Below, piece after piece: positions 1 to 10,273 of a DNA stretch of 64,000 nucleotides. Position 1 is the first letter of the stretch; each line of letters begins with the position of its first letter. The DNA is from Mimachlamys varia (lineage: Eukaryota > Mollusca > Bivalvia > Pectinida > Pectinidae). Location: positions 7,189,719-7,253,718 of the forward strand of contig OX392541.1 of assembly GCA_947623455.1 (NCBI GenBank), in the 5' to 3' direction. A program made the position numbers and the translations under genes. Under the pieces are notes generated by a model that searched no databases, was not told the origin of the DNA, and saw only the letters and a program-made list of their open reading frames with translations.

Positions 1-610
1 TACAACAAACATATATACAGCAGCTCTGTTATATCTATTGGTTATGGAAATACAATATTATAAATTAAGGCTTATTAATTATTCAGTATATATGAGATCA
101 AAATTCTGGACCAGCCAGAAGACACAGAGTGTAGGCCGCACTGTCCATGGTTTCACTTAGACCTACTACATCTGGTCTCTGGCTAGCAGATAAAAAATTA
201 ACTATAAATATGCCAAGACGTAATAAGGAAGAATTTCATTTAAGAGTTTCCATTTAATATATAATAACATCATAATGGGTGTGAGCTGTATAAGAATAGA
301 TACAGTACAACCTGTCCAGTCCAAAAGTCAGTGGGATCAAATGCTATGACCGGTCCATACAAGAGTCTTGACTGCGAAGGCAGAATATGGTTGGATTCAG
401 AAAGAAATGCACAGATTAGATTGTTAGGCCATTATAAATAAGTTTTCGAATTTGAAAGTTTTGGTTTAGACAGGTTATACTGTAACATAAGGACTGGAGC
501 TCAAGACCAACATACAAAAATGTAAGATAACTCTTAAGTATGATTATGGGCAAATGTTGAGAATGCTTTGACATAAATAGGGGAAGAAGACTAACTAAAG
601 TCTAAACAGA
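1..610 (-). other. LINE 3' flank or 3' UTR, unassigned
   Basis: AT-rich DNA lying downstream, on the minus strand, of the ORF2 stop at 611-613. It probably includes the 3' untranslated region of the LINE. I see no poly(A) tail or terminal microsatellite, so the 3' end of the element is not located and may lie outside the window. Confidence 0.35.
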
Positions 611-2407
611 TTATAGCTTAAATTCTGGAAATCTTCTAGTGTTTTTGATGTATGCAAGAATATATCTGAATATTGATATATTTATTTCATCATCACACAG
701 AATGCAACCACATAAAAGTACTGATAAATTAAAATGATCATGAAGTATAAAATTTTGTATATTTTCTCTCAATAAGTCTCTTTCTGTATCAAAAGTAGGG
801 CAGTGGAAAAAATAATGTTGTGCAGTTTCTTGTTTATACCCACAGCCACAGGTAGGATGATCTTTCAAATGATATTTAAATAAATCATAGTTCAAATTAC
901 TGCAATAATTTCTAAGTTGACAAATGATTATACTACATTTTCTATACATATTACTTTTAATAATTGGAGTTACCTCATTTCCACCATTATCATCATTATT
1001 ATCATTGGATACTGAAATAAGATTCTTAAATTTTGAGATGGACGGGGCATTAATAGTTTCTAAATCTAGAGCATTAAATTCACGAAAAGTAGAAGGAAAG
1101 TAGCTATTCATATAACTGCTTGAACTACATAAAGGAATATTAAAATACCTATTTCTGCGTAAAGCATACATGTCTGGTTCTGGTCGATTAATAAAATGAT
1201 TAACTGTATCAGTTAAATAATCAGGAGCTGCATTATGCAAAATCTTATACATTAAAATTAACTTGTGCTTTTTCCTTCTTTCCTCTAATGTTTCCCAGCC
1301 TAATTCTTTGTATAGTTTTTCATGAGATGTTCCTTTTCGCATACCAGTTATTATTCTTGCGGCTTCAAGCTGAACAGATTCAATTAGATTTTTAGATTGA
1401 TCGGTACAATTATCCCAGACAACATCAGCATATTCTAATAATGGTCTAATATAAGATGTATATAATTTTGTTAGTGAATTTCTACTTAATCTATATTTCA
1501 TGGCCCTAAGTAAGTTTATTCGTTTATATGCTTTTTCAAAAATAGTTTGTATATGAATGTTCCAAAATCCAGTTTCATGAAGTGATACACCAAGGTGTTT
1601 ATGATGGGTTACATTAGAAATAATTTCATCTTGAAAAAAGATTGGAGGTATAATGGGATATTTTTTCCTTGTAAACAACACTGATTTTGTCTTATTTGGA
1701 TTGAATTTAATATCCCACATTTTTGCCCATTGACTTATCTTTTCCAAATCATGAGTTAATGTCTGGGATGCTTGTACCAAATCATCATCAATTATTACAT
1801 ATAGTGAGGTGTCATCGGCAAATAGTTTAATCTTACTTGACACCAATTCAGTTATATCATTAATATAAAGGAGAAATAAAAAAGGACCGAGAACTGAACC
1901 TTGTGGGACACCAGCATTAACTAATTTGTATGAAGAAAAGAAACCTTCAGTAACAACCCTTTGTCTTCTATCAGAAAGATAATTTTCAAACCATTTAAGA
2001 AGTTTGCCTGATATACCATATTTACTTAACTTATTTATGAGGCCAACATGCCAGACTCTATCAAAGGCTTTACTTACATCACAGAATACAAATCTTAGGT
2101 CCTTACCCTGATCAAGATTACTAATTATCTCATTATAGATATATAGAAGTTGATTTACTGTAGAATCACCAGGTATGAAACCTGACTGGTGTTCAGAGAT
2201 AATCTTGTTAAACAAAAGATAGTTATACAGATACTTAAAAATGATTTTTTCAAGAATTTTCATAAAGCAAGAAGTAATTGAAATGGGCCTATAATTAGAT
2301 ACATCATTTTCCCTTCCACATCCCTTATATATTGCATTAACATTGGCTTGTTTCCATATATCTGGTATTTTCCCAGTACTAAGTGTTTTATTAAAGAGTA
2401 ATTTCAA
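611..2407 (-). CDS. LINE ORF2, reverse transcriptase segment
   Basis: This 598-codon segment is the C-terminal half of ORF2. It copies LINE RNA into DNA at a nicked target site. RT motifs appear in order: NYRPISI (residues 38-44), HQSGFIPGDST (73-83), FCDVSKAFDRVWH (108-120), AGVPQGSVLGP (165-175) and the catalytic FADD box (196-199). Then comes the usual LEYADVVWDN-type thumb region and a C-terminal Cys/His cluster with C520, C522, H531 and C536, as in other CR1/Jockey-type proteins. The catalytic aspartates are present and there is no internal stop. The listed Met is only the first in-frame ATG. The reading frame really continues upstream into the 2391-3092 segment across a T7 run (A7 on the coding strand) at 2432-2438, so this is not an independent gene. 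Confidence 0.9.
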   Translation of the reverse strand: MKLLFNKTLSTGKIPDIWKQANVNAIYKGCGRENDVSNYRPISITSCFMKILEKIIFKYLYNYLLFNKIISEHQSGFIPGDSTVNQLLYIYNEIISNLDQGKDLRFVFCDVSKAFDRVWHVGLINKLSKYGISGKLLKWFENYLSDRRQRVVTEGFFSSYKLVNAGVPQGSVLGPFLFLLYINDITELVSSKIKLFADDTSLYVIIDDDLVQASQTLTHDLEKISQWAKMWDIKFNPNKTKSVLFTRKKYPIIPPIFFQDEIISNVTHHKHLGVSLHETGFWNIHIQTIFEKAYKRINLLRAMKYRLSRNSLTKLYTSYIRPLLEYADVVWDNCTDQSKNLIESVQLEAARIITGMRKGTSHEKLYKELGWETLEERRKKHKLILMYKILHNAAPDYLTDTVNHFINRPEPDMYALRRNRYFNIPLCSSSSYMNSYFPSTFREFNALDLETINAPSISKFKNLISVSNDNNDDNGGNEVTPIIKSNMYRKCSIIICQLRNYCSNLNYDLFKYHLKDHPTCGCGYKQETAQHYFFHCPTFDTERDLLRENIQNFILHDHFNLSVLLCGCILCDDEINISIFRYILAYIKNTRRFPEFKL

Positions 2408-3092
2408 TGGTAAGGCTAATGCTGGTTTGAGTTTTTTTAACTACCTTGGGTAAAACACAATCAGGACCAGGAGGTTTTTTTTCATTAATACAGGAGATTT
2501 GATCAATAACATCTTGCTCAGTAACTGTAATATTTGAGAGAGAAAAAGGAGGATCTTCAATATCTACATCAGGAAGTTCAAGACCAGGTGTAGTTGAGGA
2601 TATGGAAGTAAAGTAGCTATTGAGACTTTCTGCTTTATCATGGGGGTGGAATAATATACTATCATTATATTCTAGAGGGGGGATAGATGTAGGTTTATTA
2701 TCAAAATTAGAGACTGATTTGGCAATTTTCCACCATTTATTAGGAGGTATGGCATTATCATCAAGTGATTTTTGAAGTTTGTCTAAATATAGATCCTTAG
2801 ATTCCCTAATTAAATTAATGACCTCATTTCTTATCAATCTGAATTTATTCCAATGTTCTGCACTTCCAGTTGTTTTTACTTTCCTATGGATTCTGTTTCG
2901 CTGTCTCATTTTCTTTCTGATAATGCCATTCATCCACGGTTTATCCCTAGGCCTGACAGTTATCAATTTAGATGGTATAAATTTATCTGAATATTCAAAA
3001 ATTATATTAGTTAAAGTATTATTGAATTCATTAGAGTTCTGATTCTGCGAAATTTCATTCCAATCGAAGACATTAATAATAGAATTATTCAT
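2391..3092 (-). CDS. LINE ORF2, linker between endonuclease and RT
   Basis: This 233-codon piece connects the endonuclease to the palm of the reverse transcriptase. It has the typical inter-domain pattern of CR1/Jockey proteins: a KPWMNGIIRKKMRQRNR-like basic helix, a long helical stretch rich in Arg and Lys, and a closing KPPGPDCVLPKVVKK segment just before the first RT motif. The frame slips at both edges. The upstream join is at a T8 run (3126-3133) and the downstream join at a T7 run (2432-2438), both A-tracts on the coding strand. On either side the other frame carries on with sensible family sequence, so a one-base change in each tract explains the breaks. Confidence 0.85.
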   Translation of the reverse strand: MNNSIINVFDWNEISQNQNSNEFNNTLTNIIFEYSDKFIPSKLITVRPRDKPWMNGIIRKKMRQRNRIHRKVKTTGSAEHWNKFRLIRNEVINLIRESKDLYLDKLQKSLDDNAIPPNKWWKIAKSVSNFDNKPTSIPPLEYNDSILFHPHDKAESLNSYFTSISSTTPGLELPDVDIEDPPFSLSNITVTEQDVIDQISCINEKKPPGPDCVLPKVVKKTQTSISLTIEITL

Positions 3093-4141
3093 ATTATCAA
3101 AATCAGCATTATCATAACACCATACTTTTTTTTATAAGAATTCTGTTTAAAAACACAATAAGATATACTGGTATGAATAGGTGAGTGATCACTGCAAAAG
3201 GGTGCACTTACATATGTATTTTTAATGATGTTTACATTATTTGTAAAAACAAAGTCAATAGAAGTAGCACTCTCAGGAGTAATCCGGGTTGGTTCATTTA
3301 TAAGGCTAACTAGTCCATATTTTGATAACAATCGAGAAAGATACGAATTAGGTTGGCCTGTCAGCATATCTACATTTATATCGCCTGTTATCATAATATC
3401 TAGAGAAGAATCAGAAGCTTTTAACAAGATGTTTTCTAACTTTTGCCAATAGTCTATGTTGGAGTCAGGTGGTCTATATAAACAACCAAGTAAGAATTTA
3501 TGACTATTATTTACAGTTATTTCCAGCCATAATAATTCTATATCATCAGATTCTAAATCAGGACGTCTTTTAGAATTAACAGTGTCTTTACAATAGATAA
3601 CTATACCACCCCCCATACCATTTAATCTATCTTTTCTGAAGAATTTGCCTGGATGAGAGTCTATTTCAATATCACAATCAGGTATATTGTTATTTAAATG
3701 TGATTCTGTGATGCAAATAATGTCATTTGAATTGAGTTCTGCCTCCACAAGGTCAGTTTTATTCCTTAATGACCTCACATTTAAATGAACAATATCAATA
3801 TTTGATACAGGACCAGGATTTAATTCAATATCCAATGATATGTGAAGTAGAATTAAAATAACAACCTTCAGGAAAGAAATATTATTCAATATCTGACAAA
3901 TCCTTGCATATAAAAAAATCATTAAAGTTAGAAACTTGTATGAAGTGCACCAAAACATTTCATTTTTGAAAATACAAAATTTATGAGTTTGCCTTGTAAA
4001 GGACCCAAATGTCTCGTATTGTATATAAGGGAAAGTCTTACCCGTTATCATATAAAGGAAATACTGTAGCTGGAATGCCGAGACATGTGGATCCTTCACA
4101 CAAACACGTGTTACATATTTTGTACGGGTCTTGAGATACAA
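3089..4141 (-). CDS. LINE ORF2, N-terminal 2A-like region and APE endonuclease
   Basis: This 350-codon segment encodes the apurinic-endonuclease-type nuclease that nicks target DNA. Motifs in order are LNVRSLRNK (120-128, Asn121), ITESHLN (144-150, Glu146), LYRPP (221-225), GDINVD (253-258), SIDFVF (294-299) and the catalytic SDHSPI (317-322). All the expected catalytic residues are there. N-terminal to the nuclease lies a hydrophobic run (about 86-103) ending directly in DIELNPGP (104-111). The true start is uncertain: the first Met gives 350 codons, but Met74 would place the hydrophobic run near the N-terminus like a signal sequence. The frame breaks after residue about 339 in a T8 run at 3126-3133 and continues in the next segment. 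Confidence 0.88.
   Translation of the reverse strand: MYLKTRTKYVTRVCVKDPHVSAFQLQYFLYMITGKTFPYIQYETFGSFTRQTHKFCIFKNEMFWCTSYKFLTLMIFLYARICQILNNISFLKVVILILLHISLDIELNPGPVSNIDIVHLNVRSLRNKTDLVEAELNSNDIICITESHLNNNIPDCDIEIDSHPGKFFRKDRLNGMGGGIVIYCKDTVNSKRRPDLESDDIELLWLEITVNNSHKFLLGCLYRPPDSNIDYWQKLENILLKASDSSLDIMITGDINVDMLTGQPNSYLSRLLSKYGLVSLINEPTRITPESATSIDFVFTNNVNIIKNTYVSAPFCSDHSPIHTSISYCVFKQNSYKKKYGVMIMLILII
3809..3832 (-). other. 2A-like ribosome-skipping motif in LINE ORF2
   Basis: The codons read DIELNPGP, matching the D-[VI]-E-x-N-P-G-P core of 2A-type peptides, where the ribosome skips the bond between the last Gly and Pro. It sits right after a hydrophobic helix-like run and just before the endonuclease. 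2A-like motifs are known at this place in some animal non-LTR retrotransposons. The residue before the Asp is Leu, where Gly is common, so activity is not certain. Confidence 0.75.
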
Positions 4142-5791
4142 TTGTTAAATAACAGTAACAAAAACAACATATATACATACCAAAGTATCGGAGAATCTTT
4201 AAGATTAACCACATATTTACATACACATATACGTGCATAGCATTCAACACACCATCGAGGTAAATGGGGTCAGCCAATGTTTACAAATATAATTCTGCAC
4301 TGATCTAGAGGAGTTCCGAACGATCGCTTCGGAGTTTGCCTTCAATTATAGCGGAGGTGCGATCATATCAGCAGGACATAGGCATATATATTACAGCAAA
4401 CAAGGAAGAGAAACAATCTATAGAGGAGAAAGATACCTTGTGCAAGAACCAAAATTTACAACAAGAAAATATATGAATCAACCGTTTTTGGATATATCAT
4501 CGGGAGTAGCATCGGACTAGTCTCAAAAGAGAGGGTAAAACAAGGGGAACAACTCTGGGAATGGGGAAAAACAACAACAACACGTGCAGCTGGACCAGCT
4601 GAACAAGACAACGCAGTCAGGTCAGTAAGGTGAAATAAGTAAATGTATATGGTGTAATTACACACAATAAGTACATTTATATTTTTTCTTCCGCTAATGC
4701 AGCAAAGCTGTTAGAACTATCAACATTTTCACAAGCTTTTTAGATATATACACAGAAAGTAAATATGTGGATGAAATGAGGGGTTGAGGTTAGGAGGGAG
4801 GGGGGGTTGGGGGTTGGGGGGGGGGGGGGGGGGTTAACAGGTTGTTCAAAGTTAATGCATGGAATTCATTTATAAATCCAACACTGTGCCAATAAGCACA
4901 CCATACTGGAAGCAATTTATAATGTGTACTATATTTATATGAGTAAAACAAGTAAACAAAATAATAATGCACATAAAGTACATATATGTACACTAGATGT
5001 ACCTTGCAATGGGGGGGGGGGGGGGGGGGGGTGGAGGTGGGGGCGGGCCAACGGGTTGAAGTCAAATGCAGGGTGTTTATTAGTAAATTCAACACTATCA
5101 ATCAGTACATCATACTGGAAGCAATTTATAATATGTACTATATCTGTTTGGATAAAAAACAAGTAGACAAGATAATAGTACAAATACCTCTACAAGAACG
5201 TTGTTATATAAGACATCTTATTGTAAAACGTTGTATGTTTGAAATTGATAGAGATTCTTCCCATACAGCTATATATTGTATCATCATTGTCATCAATATA
5301 TTTATGCATGTGTTATTAGACTGAGATTGTATGCATATTTATATACTAACTTATTCAGTGTATCACATTGTGTATTGAAACAACCAGGACCATATATATA
5401 GGCATATATGTACATGTGCGTTGACCACAAACACAAGTGGTCGCATGCCTATCGGCATACAGATGGACATGCAGCTGTAAGGGTCTATGTAAGGTAGATG
5501 GGGTGGGGTAAGGATGCAAAGGAGGGTCATGTCACACTACTATTTATTATATTAAATTTATGTGAACTATGACTTAGATCTATCAGTACATTAAAAACGT
5601 GGATTGGAGAAAAACAGGTTACTTGGGGTTTTGTTTCATGACAAGTTAGGTTTATGATGGAATCATATCATTAACATAGATATAAGTAGGAAAAATGTAC
5701 TGTATACATACATGTACTGGTACAGTTCTGATATATATAAACATAAATGAGACAGTCATATAGATCGCATAAAATATGCATAAGTCATAGG
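4142..5791 (-). other. Long ORF1-ORF2 spacer of the LINE
   Basis: I see no convincing coding sequence. The many short ORFs here have no recognisable domain. The stretch holds two pure G-runs and a roughly 209-bp direct duplication, listed separately. It may be a genuine intergenic region of the element or hold an insertion. Confidence 0.4.
4796..5175 (+). repeat. 209-bp direct duplication with poly-G tracts
   Basis: Two diverged copies each start with a G-run (about 4796-4834 and 5011-5045) and go on to a shared block. CATACTGGAAGCAATTTATA occurs at 4902 and 5111, an offset of 209 bp. Each copy then continues with a similar TGTACTATAT segment and an AAACAAGTA segment. The G-runs may be unreliable in length. 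Confidence 0.75.
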
Positions 5792-6697
5792 TCATTCAGT
5801 TTCAGATCGAGGCTGCAGTGGCTCAAAGAAGTTGCTGGTCTGGGTACCAGAGCGGTGATGAGGAGTTGCGCGTCTCCTGCCACGGTTATTACCACCACGT
5901 CCTCTGACAGCACCGGTACCTGTATCACGCTGCGAGGTACGTGGGTCCCCGGAATCACGATCGCGAGATGGCATGTTGGGATCAGGGTAGGATGACAATT
6001 CACTAAGTCTCGTTACCTGGAAGCGGTCACCATTAGACTTACGAATCACAATACGACCGTCGTTGGTCCACGTGCCAGAAATGTAACCTTCGTATTTGAG
6101 ATACCTGGCTTTGGAATACACCTGGGCCCGTTGCTTGGTGAGAGCCTCGTTGACGTACAGACGAGGAGCGGGAGGAGAAGAGGAAGATGGGGATGATGAG
6201 CTGCTCTGATCGCCAGCATTGGAAGCAGGCGGAGATCTAGATGACGTACTGAAAGATCCATCTTTCTTAGGGAAAAGACTGAATCTTGCATCATACACAG
6301 ACGCTCTGGTGCGATATGATAAGAAACGCACGATGATGTCCCTAGGGTGTTTCTTGTTAGCTGGACCAACACGGTGGGATCTACTAATGTCATTAATAGT
6401 AACCATAACACCAAGAGTTGCATTACATGTTTTAATCACAAGTTCATCTGTGTCTTCACCCTCAGACTCAGGTATACCTCTAAACTTAAGACATGTGCGC
6501 CTGGAATACTGTTCCATGTCGTCAATCCTGGATTCTAAGGCTTCAATTTTCTCAGTAAGACTAGGAATGCCTAGTTGAGAAAACAATGACTCTTTAAATA
6601 ACGAATTGTTCATCAGCTCACCGACAACTTCATTAATAACTGACGGGTCACTGAGTTCAGTGATTACTCGCACACTTTGTCGAATGTTGGAATCCAT
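5792..6697 (-). CDS. LINE ORF1 protein, coiled-coil and RRM-like RNA-binding
   Basis: This 301-residue protein is an ORF1-type nucleic-acid chaperone that would coat LINE RNA. Residues 45-65 form a heptad-like coiled coil (EKIEALESRIDDMEQYSRR region). Residues 66-142 look like the RRM-type fold of L1/CR1 ORF1 proteins, with CLKFRGIPE (69-77) as the first strand and RDIIVRFLSYRTR (119-131) later. Residues 147-178 are a Ser/Pro-rich linker. Residues 181-223 resemble the C-terminal domain (ALTKQRAQVYSKAR, then GTWTNDGRIVIRKSNG). The tail at 246-282 is Arg/Gly-rich. The ATG at 6697 is the first in frame. The ORF is uninterrupted, unlike ORF2. It lies 1.65 kb upstream of ORF2 on the same strand, which supports but does not prove a single element. 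Confidence 0.8.
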   Translation of the reverse strand: MDSNIRQSVRVITELSDPSVINEVVGELMNNSLFKESLFSQLGIPSLTEKIEALESRIDDMEQYSRRTCLKFRGIPESEGEDTDELVIKTCNATLGVMVTINDISRSHRVGPANKKHPRDIIVRFLSYRTRASVYDARFSLFPKKDGSFSTSSRSPPASNAGDQSSSSSPSSSSPPAPRLYVNEALTKQRAQVYSKARYLKYEGYISGTWTNDGRIVIRKSNGDRFQVTRLSELSSYPDPNMPSRDRDSGDPRTSQRDTGTGAVRGRGGNNRGRRRATPHHRSGTQTSNFFEPLQPRSETE

Positions 6698-7205
6698 TAT
6701 TGTAAATATATATGTTCAAAAGGTATAATAAGATGTTGTTATATACAAAAGATGATGTTGAAAAACGGCATATAGACGGTTATATATCGTTACACAAAGG
6801 TTAACGTAGACCAGGCAATGGAATTTCGGAATGCATATGGCGGCGGAACAGGTAGTTCACAGTGGTCAGTTCACATATTCAGAATATTCACAGTATGTGA
6901 GGCAATATAAAGTTCTGACTAGGTTTAGAATAGGATAAATAGCTAAACCATGCCGCTGATGAATATATTTGGACCCAATCACATCGATGGATAGAAAGAA
7001 TTTCACATTTTTACCACCCGTGTTTACGTACGCTGGTCCTCTCCGGACACCGGAAGTTAAGGTGTATACATGTATAATTTACTAGACTACGTAATTATGT
7101 TATATGATAAACAATTATATTGACCATTACTTATAATCGCTATTGCCGAAGTATGTTGTGCTTGTATCTAGTTTGGCTGAACTAAACAGGTGTATGTTGC
7201 AAAGT
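6698..7205 (-). other. Probable LINE 5' UTR and flank
   Basis: Lies upstream of ORF1 on the minus strand. No ORF or recognisable motif. A G+C-richer patch near 7010-7060 could belong to the LINE promoter and 5' end, but the boundary cannot be set. Confidence 0.3.
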
Positions 7206-7309
7206 TTACAAATGTAAGATGACAATGTGGAGGATACAAAGAATATTACGTTTGGTGCTTTTAACTCTCATATAAAATAAGTATCGTTTCATTCTCATCA
7301 CGTTCCATA

Positions 7310-7453
7310 CCTGCGATGATACCATGCAGCAGCCCATAATATAACCTGATGACCACGATATGATTGGTAGTTCCTCGTGTCTGGGGTCATATAGTCGCAC
7401 TAAAGAAGAAACCTTAGCTATTTCCAGATTTCCAATAAACAAGCATACAGCCA
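7310..7453 (-). CDS. Possible first exon, unknown protein
   Basis: A minus-strand open stretch begins at an ATG (7453) and runs 48 codons, MAVCLFIGNLEIAKV and on to GYIMGCCMVSSQ. It then reaches CAG followed by GTATGG, a good splice donor (exon end 7310). The first residues are hydrophobic. I recognise no family. The longer ORF reading through the donor is probably not meaningful. Only the donor and the protein-like composition support it, so this is tentative. Confidence 0.22.
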
Positions 7454-7559
7454 TTACAAGAAATCGAAAACAAATATGTAATATCTCTGTATGATACGAA
7501 TTAATCTTGGTTTTGTGATCGATTTGAATAGAAACAATAGACCTTGGGCCGTTGAACAA

Positions 7560-8084
7560 CCGTCCCCTTGTCGATAACTGTCAAGCAAAGAGAAGACAAC
7601 TTTTGATATAAACATCCTTTCTGAAACTTCATGTACACAAAAAATCAAATTGTTCAAACAACAAAAAATATCAAATACTTCTCGGTCGATGGTTGCTACA
7701 TATAATAGTATAGTACTGCTCTAGAAATTTTCTCTACAGTTAGGCCTACTCATTCTGCCTCATTCTGAATAGTCAACTGACATTTCAAATTGTGTCCTAT
7801 AAAGTCGCATCTTGTTTCTCGTCTATTTCGGCATTCAATAACACCAGCTTCAGATTCCAGGACATATAGAAACTTAAAATCAAGTAATTTTCCACTTCAG
7901 CTACATAACGTTAAACAGTGGCTGTCATAGACGTTCAGATGGACCTTCCCATCATGTCTAGACATTAATATTCCGCAATGACGCCTTAGAAAAAAAAATA
8001 TGTGAATTCATCTGAAAACAAAATTCAAATGACATTCAAAAACTTGATTTGAGCTTTTTTCTTACAGCCTCATTTTTCACTATG
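7560..8084. other. No recognisable feature
   Basis: AT-rich sequence with no supported ORF, repeat or RNA. Confidence 0.4.
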
Positions 8085-8205
8085 AGGTTATGATATTTGC
8101 TTTGTTCTGACCAGTATCTTCGTTAATATTTTGGCCCTGGTTTAATAACCATTCAGTTATAATTATGATCTTGTTGACGCTTTGGTATTCTTTGATTTTG
8201 TTTTA
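8085..8205 (+). mobile_element. RT-family 3' tail fragment
   Basis: Resembles the 3' tail of the RT element pieces at 10.8-11.2 and 28.9 kb. Shared features are the TTGTTGACGCTTTGGTATTC block, preceded by a similar run ending in GCCC[CT].GTTTAAT. Only the non-coding tail is present. Confidence 0.55.
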
Positions 8206-10150
8206 ACATGATTTGGCTTTATTTAACGATAAATGCATACCACAATCGTGTTTTTATAGCCATGCAATTGCGGACAATATCTTGTTTACATAACATTAGT
8301 ATGTAGTCTTACACAAGCCTCTTAACCTAAGACATACTACTAGGATGAACTTCAAAACGAAGAAATCATTAATTGAAATAATGTCTAAAATAGTTTGCTT
8401 TTGCAAAGTTCAGGTGGTTATGAATTAAAATGTTCTAAAAACAAATTTGCCATTGGAAGTTTATTAATTTTCTTTTAAGACAAACTCAATTAATTCTCTA
8501 TGAAATCCAAAAAAGCAAGAATCAATCCTCGTGTAATGTTGACAAAACAATATTATAACATAATATAGTCTGGAGAGTTACCCCCTCCTGTAACTTCATC
8601 TTTGTATTCCTACAAAGGATTCCTAACCTCATTAATGTAATAATAACACAGTGAATAGAGAAGTGTCATCTTCCATCTACAATACCTTTTCAACAGGAGT
8701 GCCAAGTGGTTGCTAACATCGGGGAACCAACAAACTGCAACGTGTATTGAATTGTATTTTCTTCCTTTGAACGCCCTATTTCATCATTTGAACTAACACT
8801 TTGGGCATTATTACGTTAGATCTGCACAACTGATAATAATTCAGTTGGCGTTCCATCTGACTGCCACATCAAACACCTAATACACCTGCTTACCTCAAAA
8901 TCGGTTATTATCTAAAGGCTCTATCTACCAGTCTATGCAAAAATCAACCGTCGCCTTCATTTGAGTACACGTTCATCCGCTCTCTTGTACCGCCACTGAA
9001 GGTGTCAAACTGCGTTCTCAAATGATCATATTTGAGGATTGTGCAAAATGTCACTTGCACGACAACAGGTCACAAGCCCCACGTGTCAAAAACAACTCAA
9101 CTGATCATTATCATGTTACTCACGTTCGATTTAGGAAAGCAGGTCCGTGCGGAATGGCAAAAAGCCCGTATGGTGTAGAGGTCTTCAAAACGCTTGACTT
9201 TCATTGCGATCACAGGATACAGCTTCATACCCTATAATAAAATTCAATTTGGTAATGGGAGGGTATAAGCCAGGTCTGACGGGCTACATATTCTCTGGTC
9301 GCTGAAATAACTTTATATTACATCTCGTGCAGGGAAACTCGACATTTTATGCGAATATAATAAGAATGATTTCCCAGGAAAGTAAAACAGATTTTACCAT
9401 GGATGGTATTATAATGATAAAGTTGAGCTCACTGTATTGATTTATACATAGGCGTTATATAATCAATACCAATCTTATAGCGAAGCAAAATTACTTTTTC
9501 CAGATATTTCTTTCTCGAGTTTACAAATCAACAAATTAATTCTGATCAGACCTAATCGTTTGATTTAACCATTTTAATCTAACTAAGGACAAACCAGGTG
9601 GGAGATAAACACAGAAAGCCATCCCGAGTCAGCCGAACGGAGTTCCCTGTCTGTTAGCTCGATGCTGTGATGAAGGTGGTCTGACCGTACTCTTTCATTC
9701 CCGTTAAGACTAACTTATTCAGATTGATGTAAAGGGCTAAACTCTAATCTTTGAGCTTACACTAACGCATACGAATACATGATAGGACTTGTATTCTTTA
9801 CTTTAGTATACATATGCATCATTCAGTAGCACTTATTTTTCTTTACACTAATGTGAATATCAATAAGGTATGAACGTACTCTTGACGCTAAACTTAAACT
9901 TACATAAACATGTAGGTGACACTGCCATACTCCTCATTTACTACTTACACTTACGTATATGACCACAACTAACCCTCAAGTATTTCTGAAGCTGAAATGA
10001 TTCTACTCATGATTAAAACCAATTTACATATATATGTGATACCTTCATACTTCATATTCTTGGGAAGTTTTAGATCTACTTCAAAATCCGATAGAAAAAA
10101 ATGCGAAAGGTATTAACGGAGACAAATATCATATAATAAAACAGTTATAT
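8206..10150. other. No recognisable feature
   Basis: Unassigned AT-rich DNA. A 71-codon ORF at 9022-9237 has no recognisable domain or splice signals and is treated as chance. Confidence 0.4.
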
Positions 10151-10273
10151 ACCATGTTTTGGGTGAATACGAGGCTTTATCAATCTTCGAAAGCGATCTT
10201 TCCCGAGGCCGGAGACCGCGGGAAATATAACATTCTCAGATTGATAAATACTCGTATTCACCTACAAAAAGGT
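10151..10273. repeat. Nested foldback hairpin H1
   Basis: The outer arms, 10151-10186 and 10238-10273, pair at about 30 of 36 positions (GGTGAATACGAG is common to both). Inside is a second stem, TTTCCCG (10199-10205) with CGGGAAA (10219-10225), capped by a G+C-rich tip. It has the same outer-arms, inner-stem and GC-tip layout as hairpins at 24.9, 44.1 and 52.9 kb. Confidence 0.7.

Larger units (their letters stand above)
611..6697 (-). mobile_element. CR1/Jockey-like non-LTR retrotransposon, nearly full length
   Basis: On the minus strand this holds an ORF1 RNA-binding protein (6697 to 5792), a long spacer, and an ORF2 with an apurinic-type endonuclease followed by reverse transcriptase (4141 to 611). 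Together these give the ORF1 plus EN-RT layout of the CR1/Jockey group of LINEs. ORF2 is broken at only two sites, both in A-tracts, and the catalytic motifs are retained, so the copy is young or its breaks are sequence errors. The 1.65-kb ORF1-ORF2 spacer is long for this group and contains G-tract repeats, so an insertion there, or two adjacent elements, remains possible. Clade assignment is by motif reading only. True 5' and 3' ends are not determined. Confidence 0.85.

Noticed and set aside
4790..5324. Short ORFs across the G-runs (poly-Gly or poly-Pro)
   Set aside because: The proteins consist of homopolymer translation and flanks, with no domain.
6046..6578. ORFs overlapping LINE ORF1 on both strands
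   Set aside because: They shadow ORF1, whose coiled coil and RRM-like motifs are in the 5792-6697 frame.
9022..9237. 71-codon ORF with several Cys and His
   Set aside because: No ordered zinc motif, splice signal or second copy.
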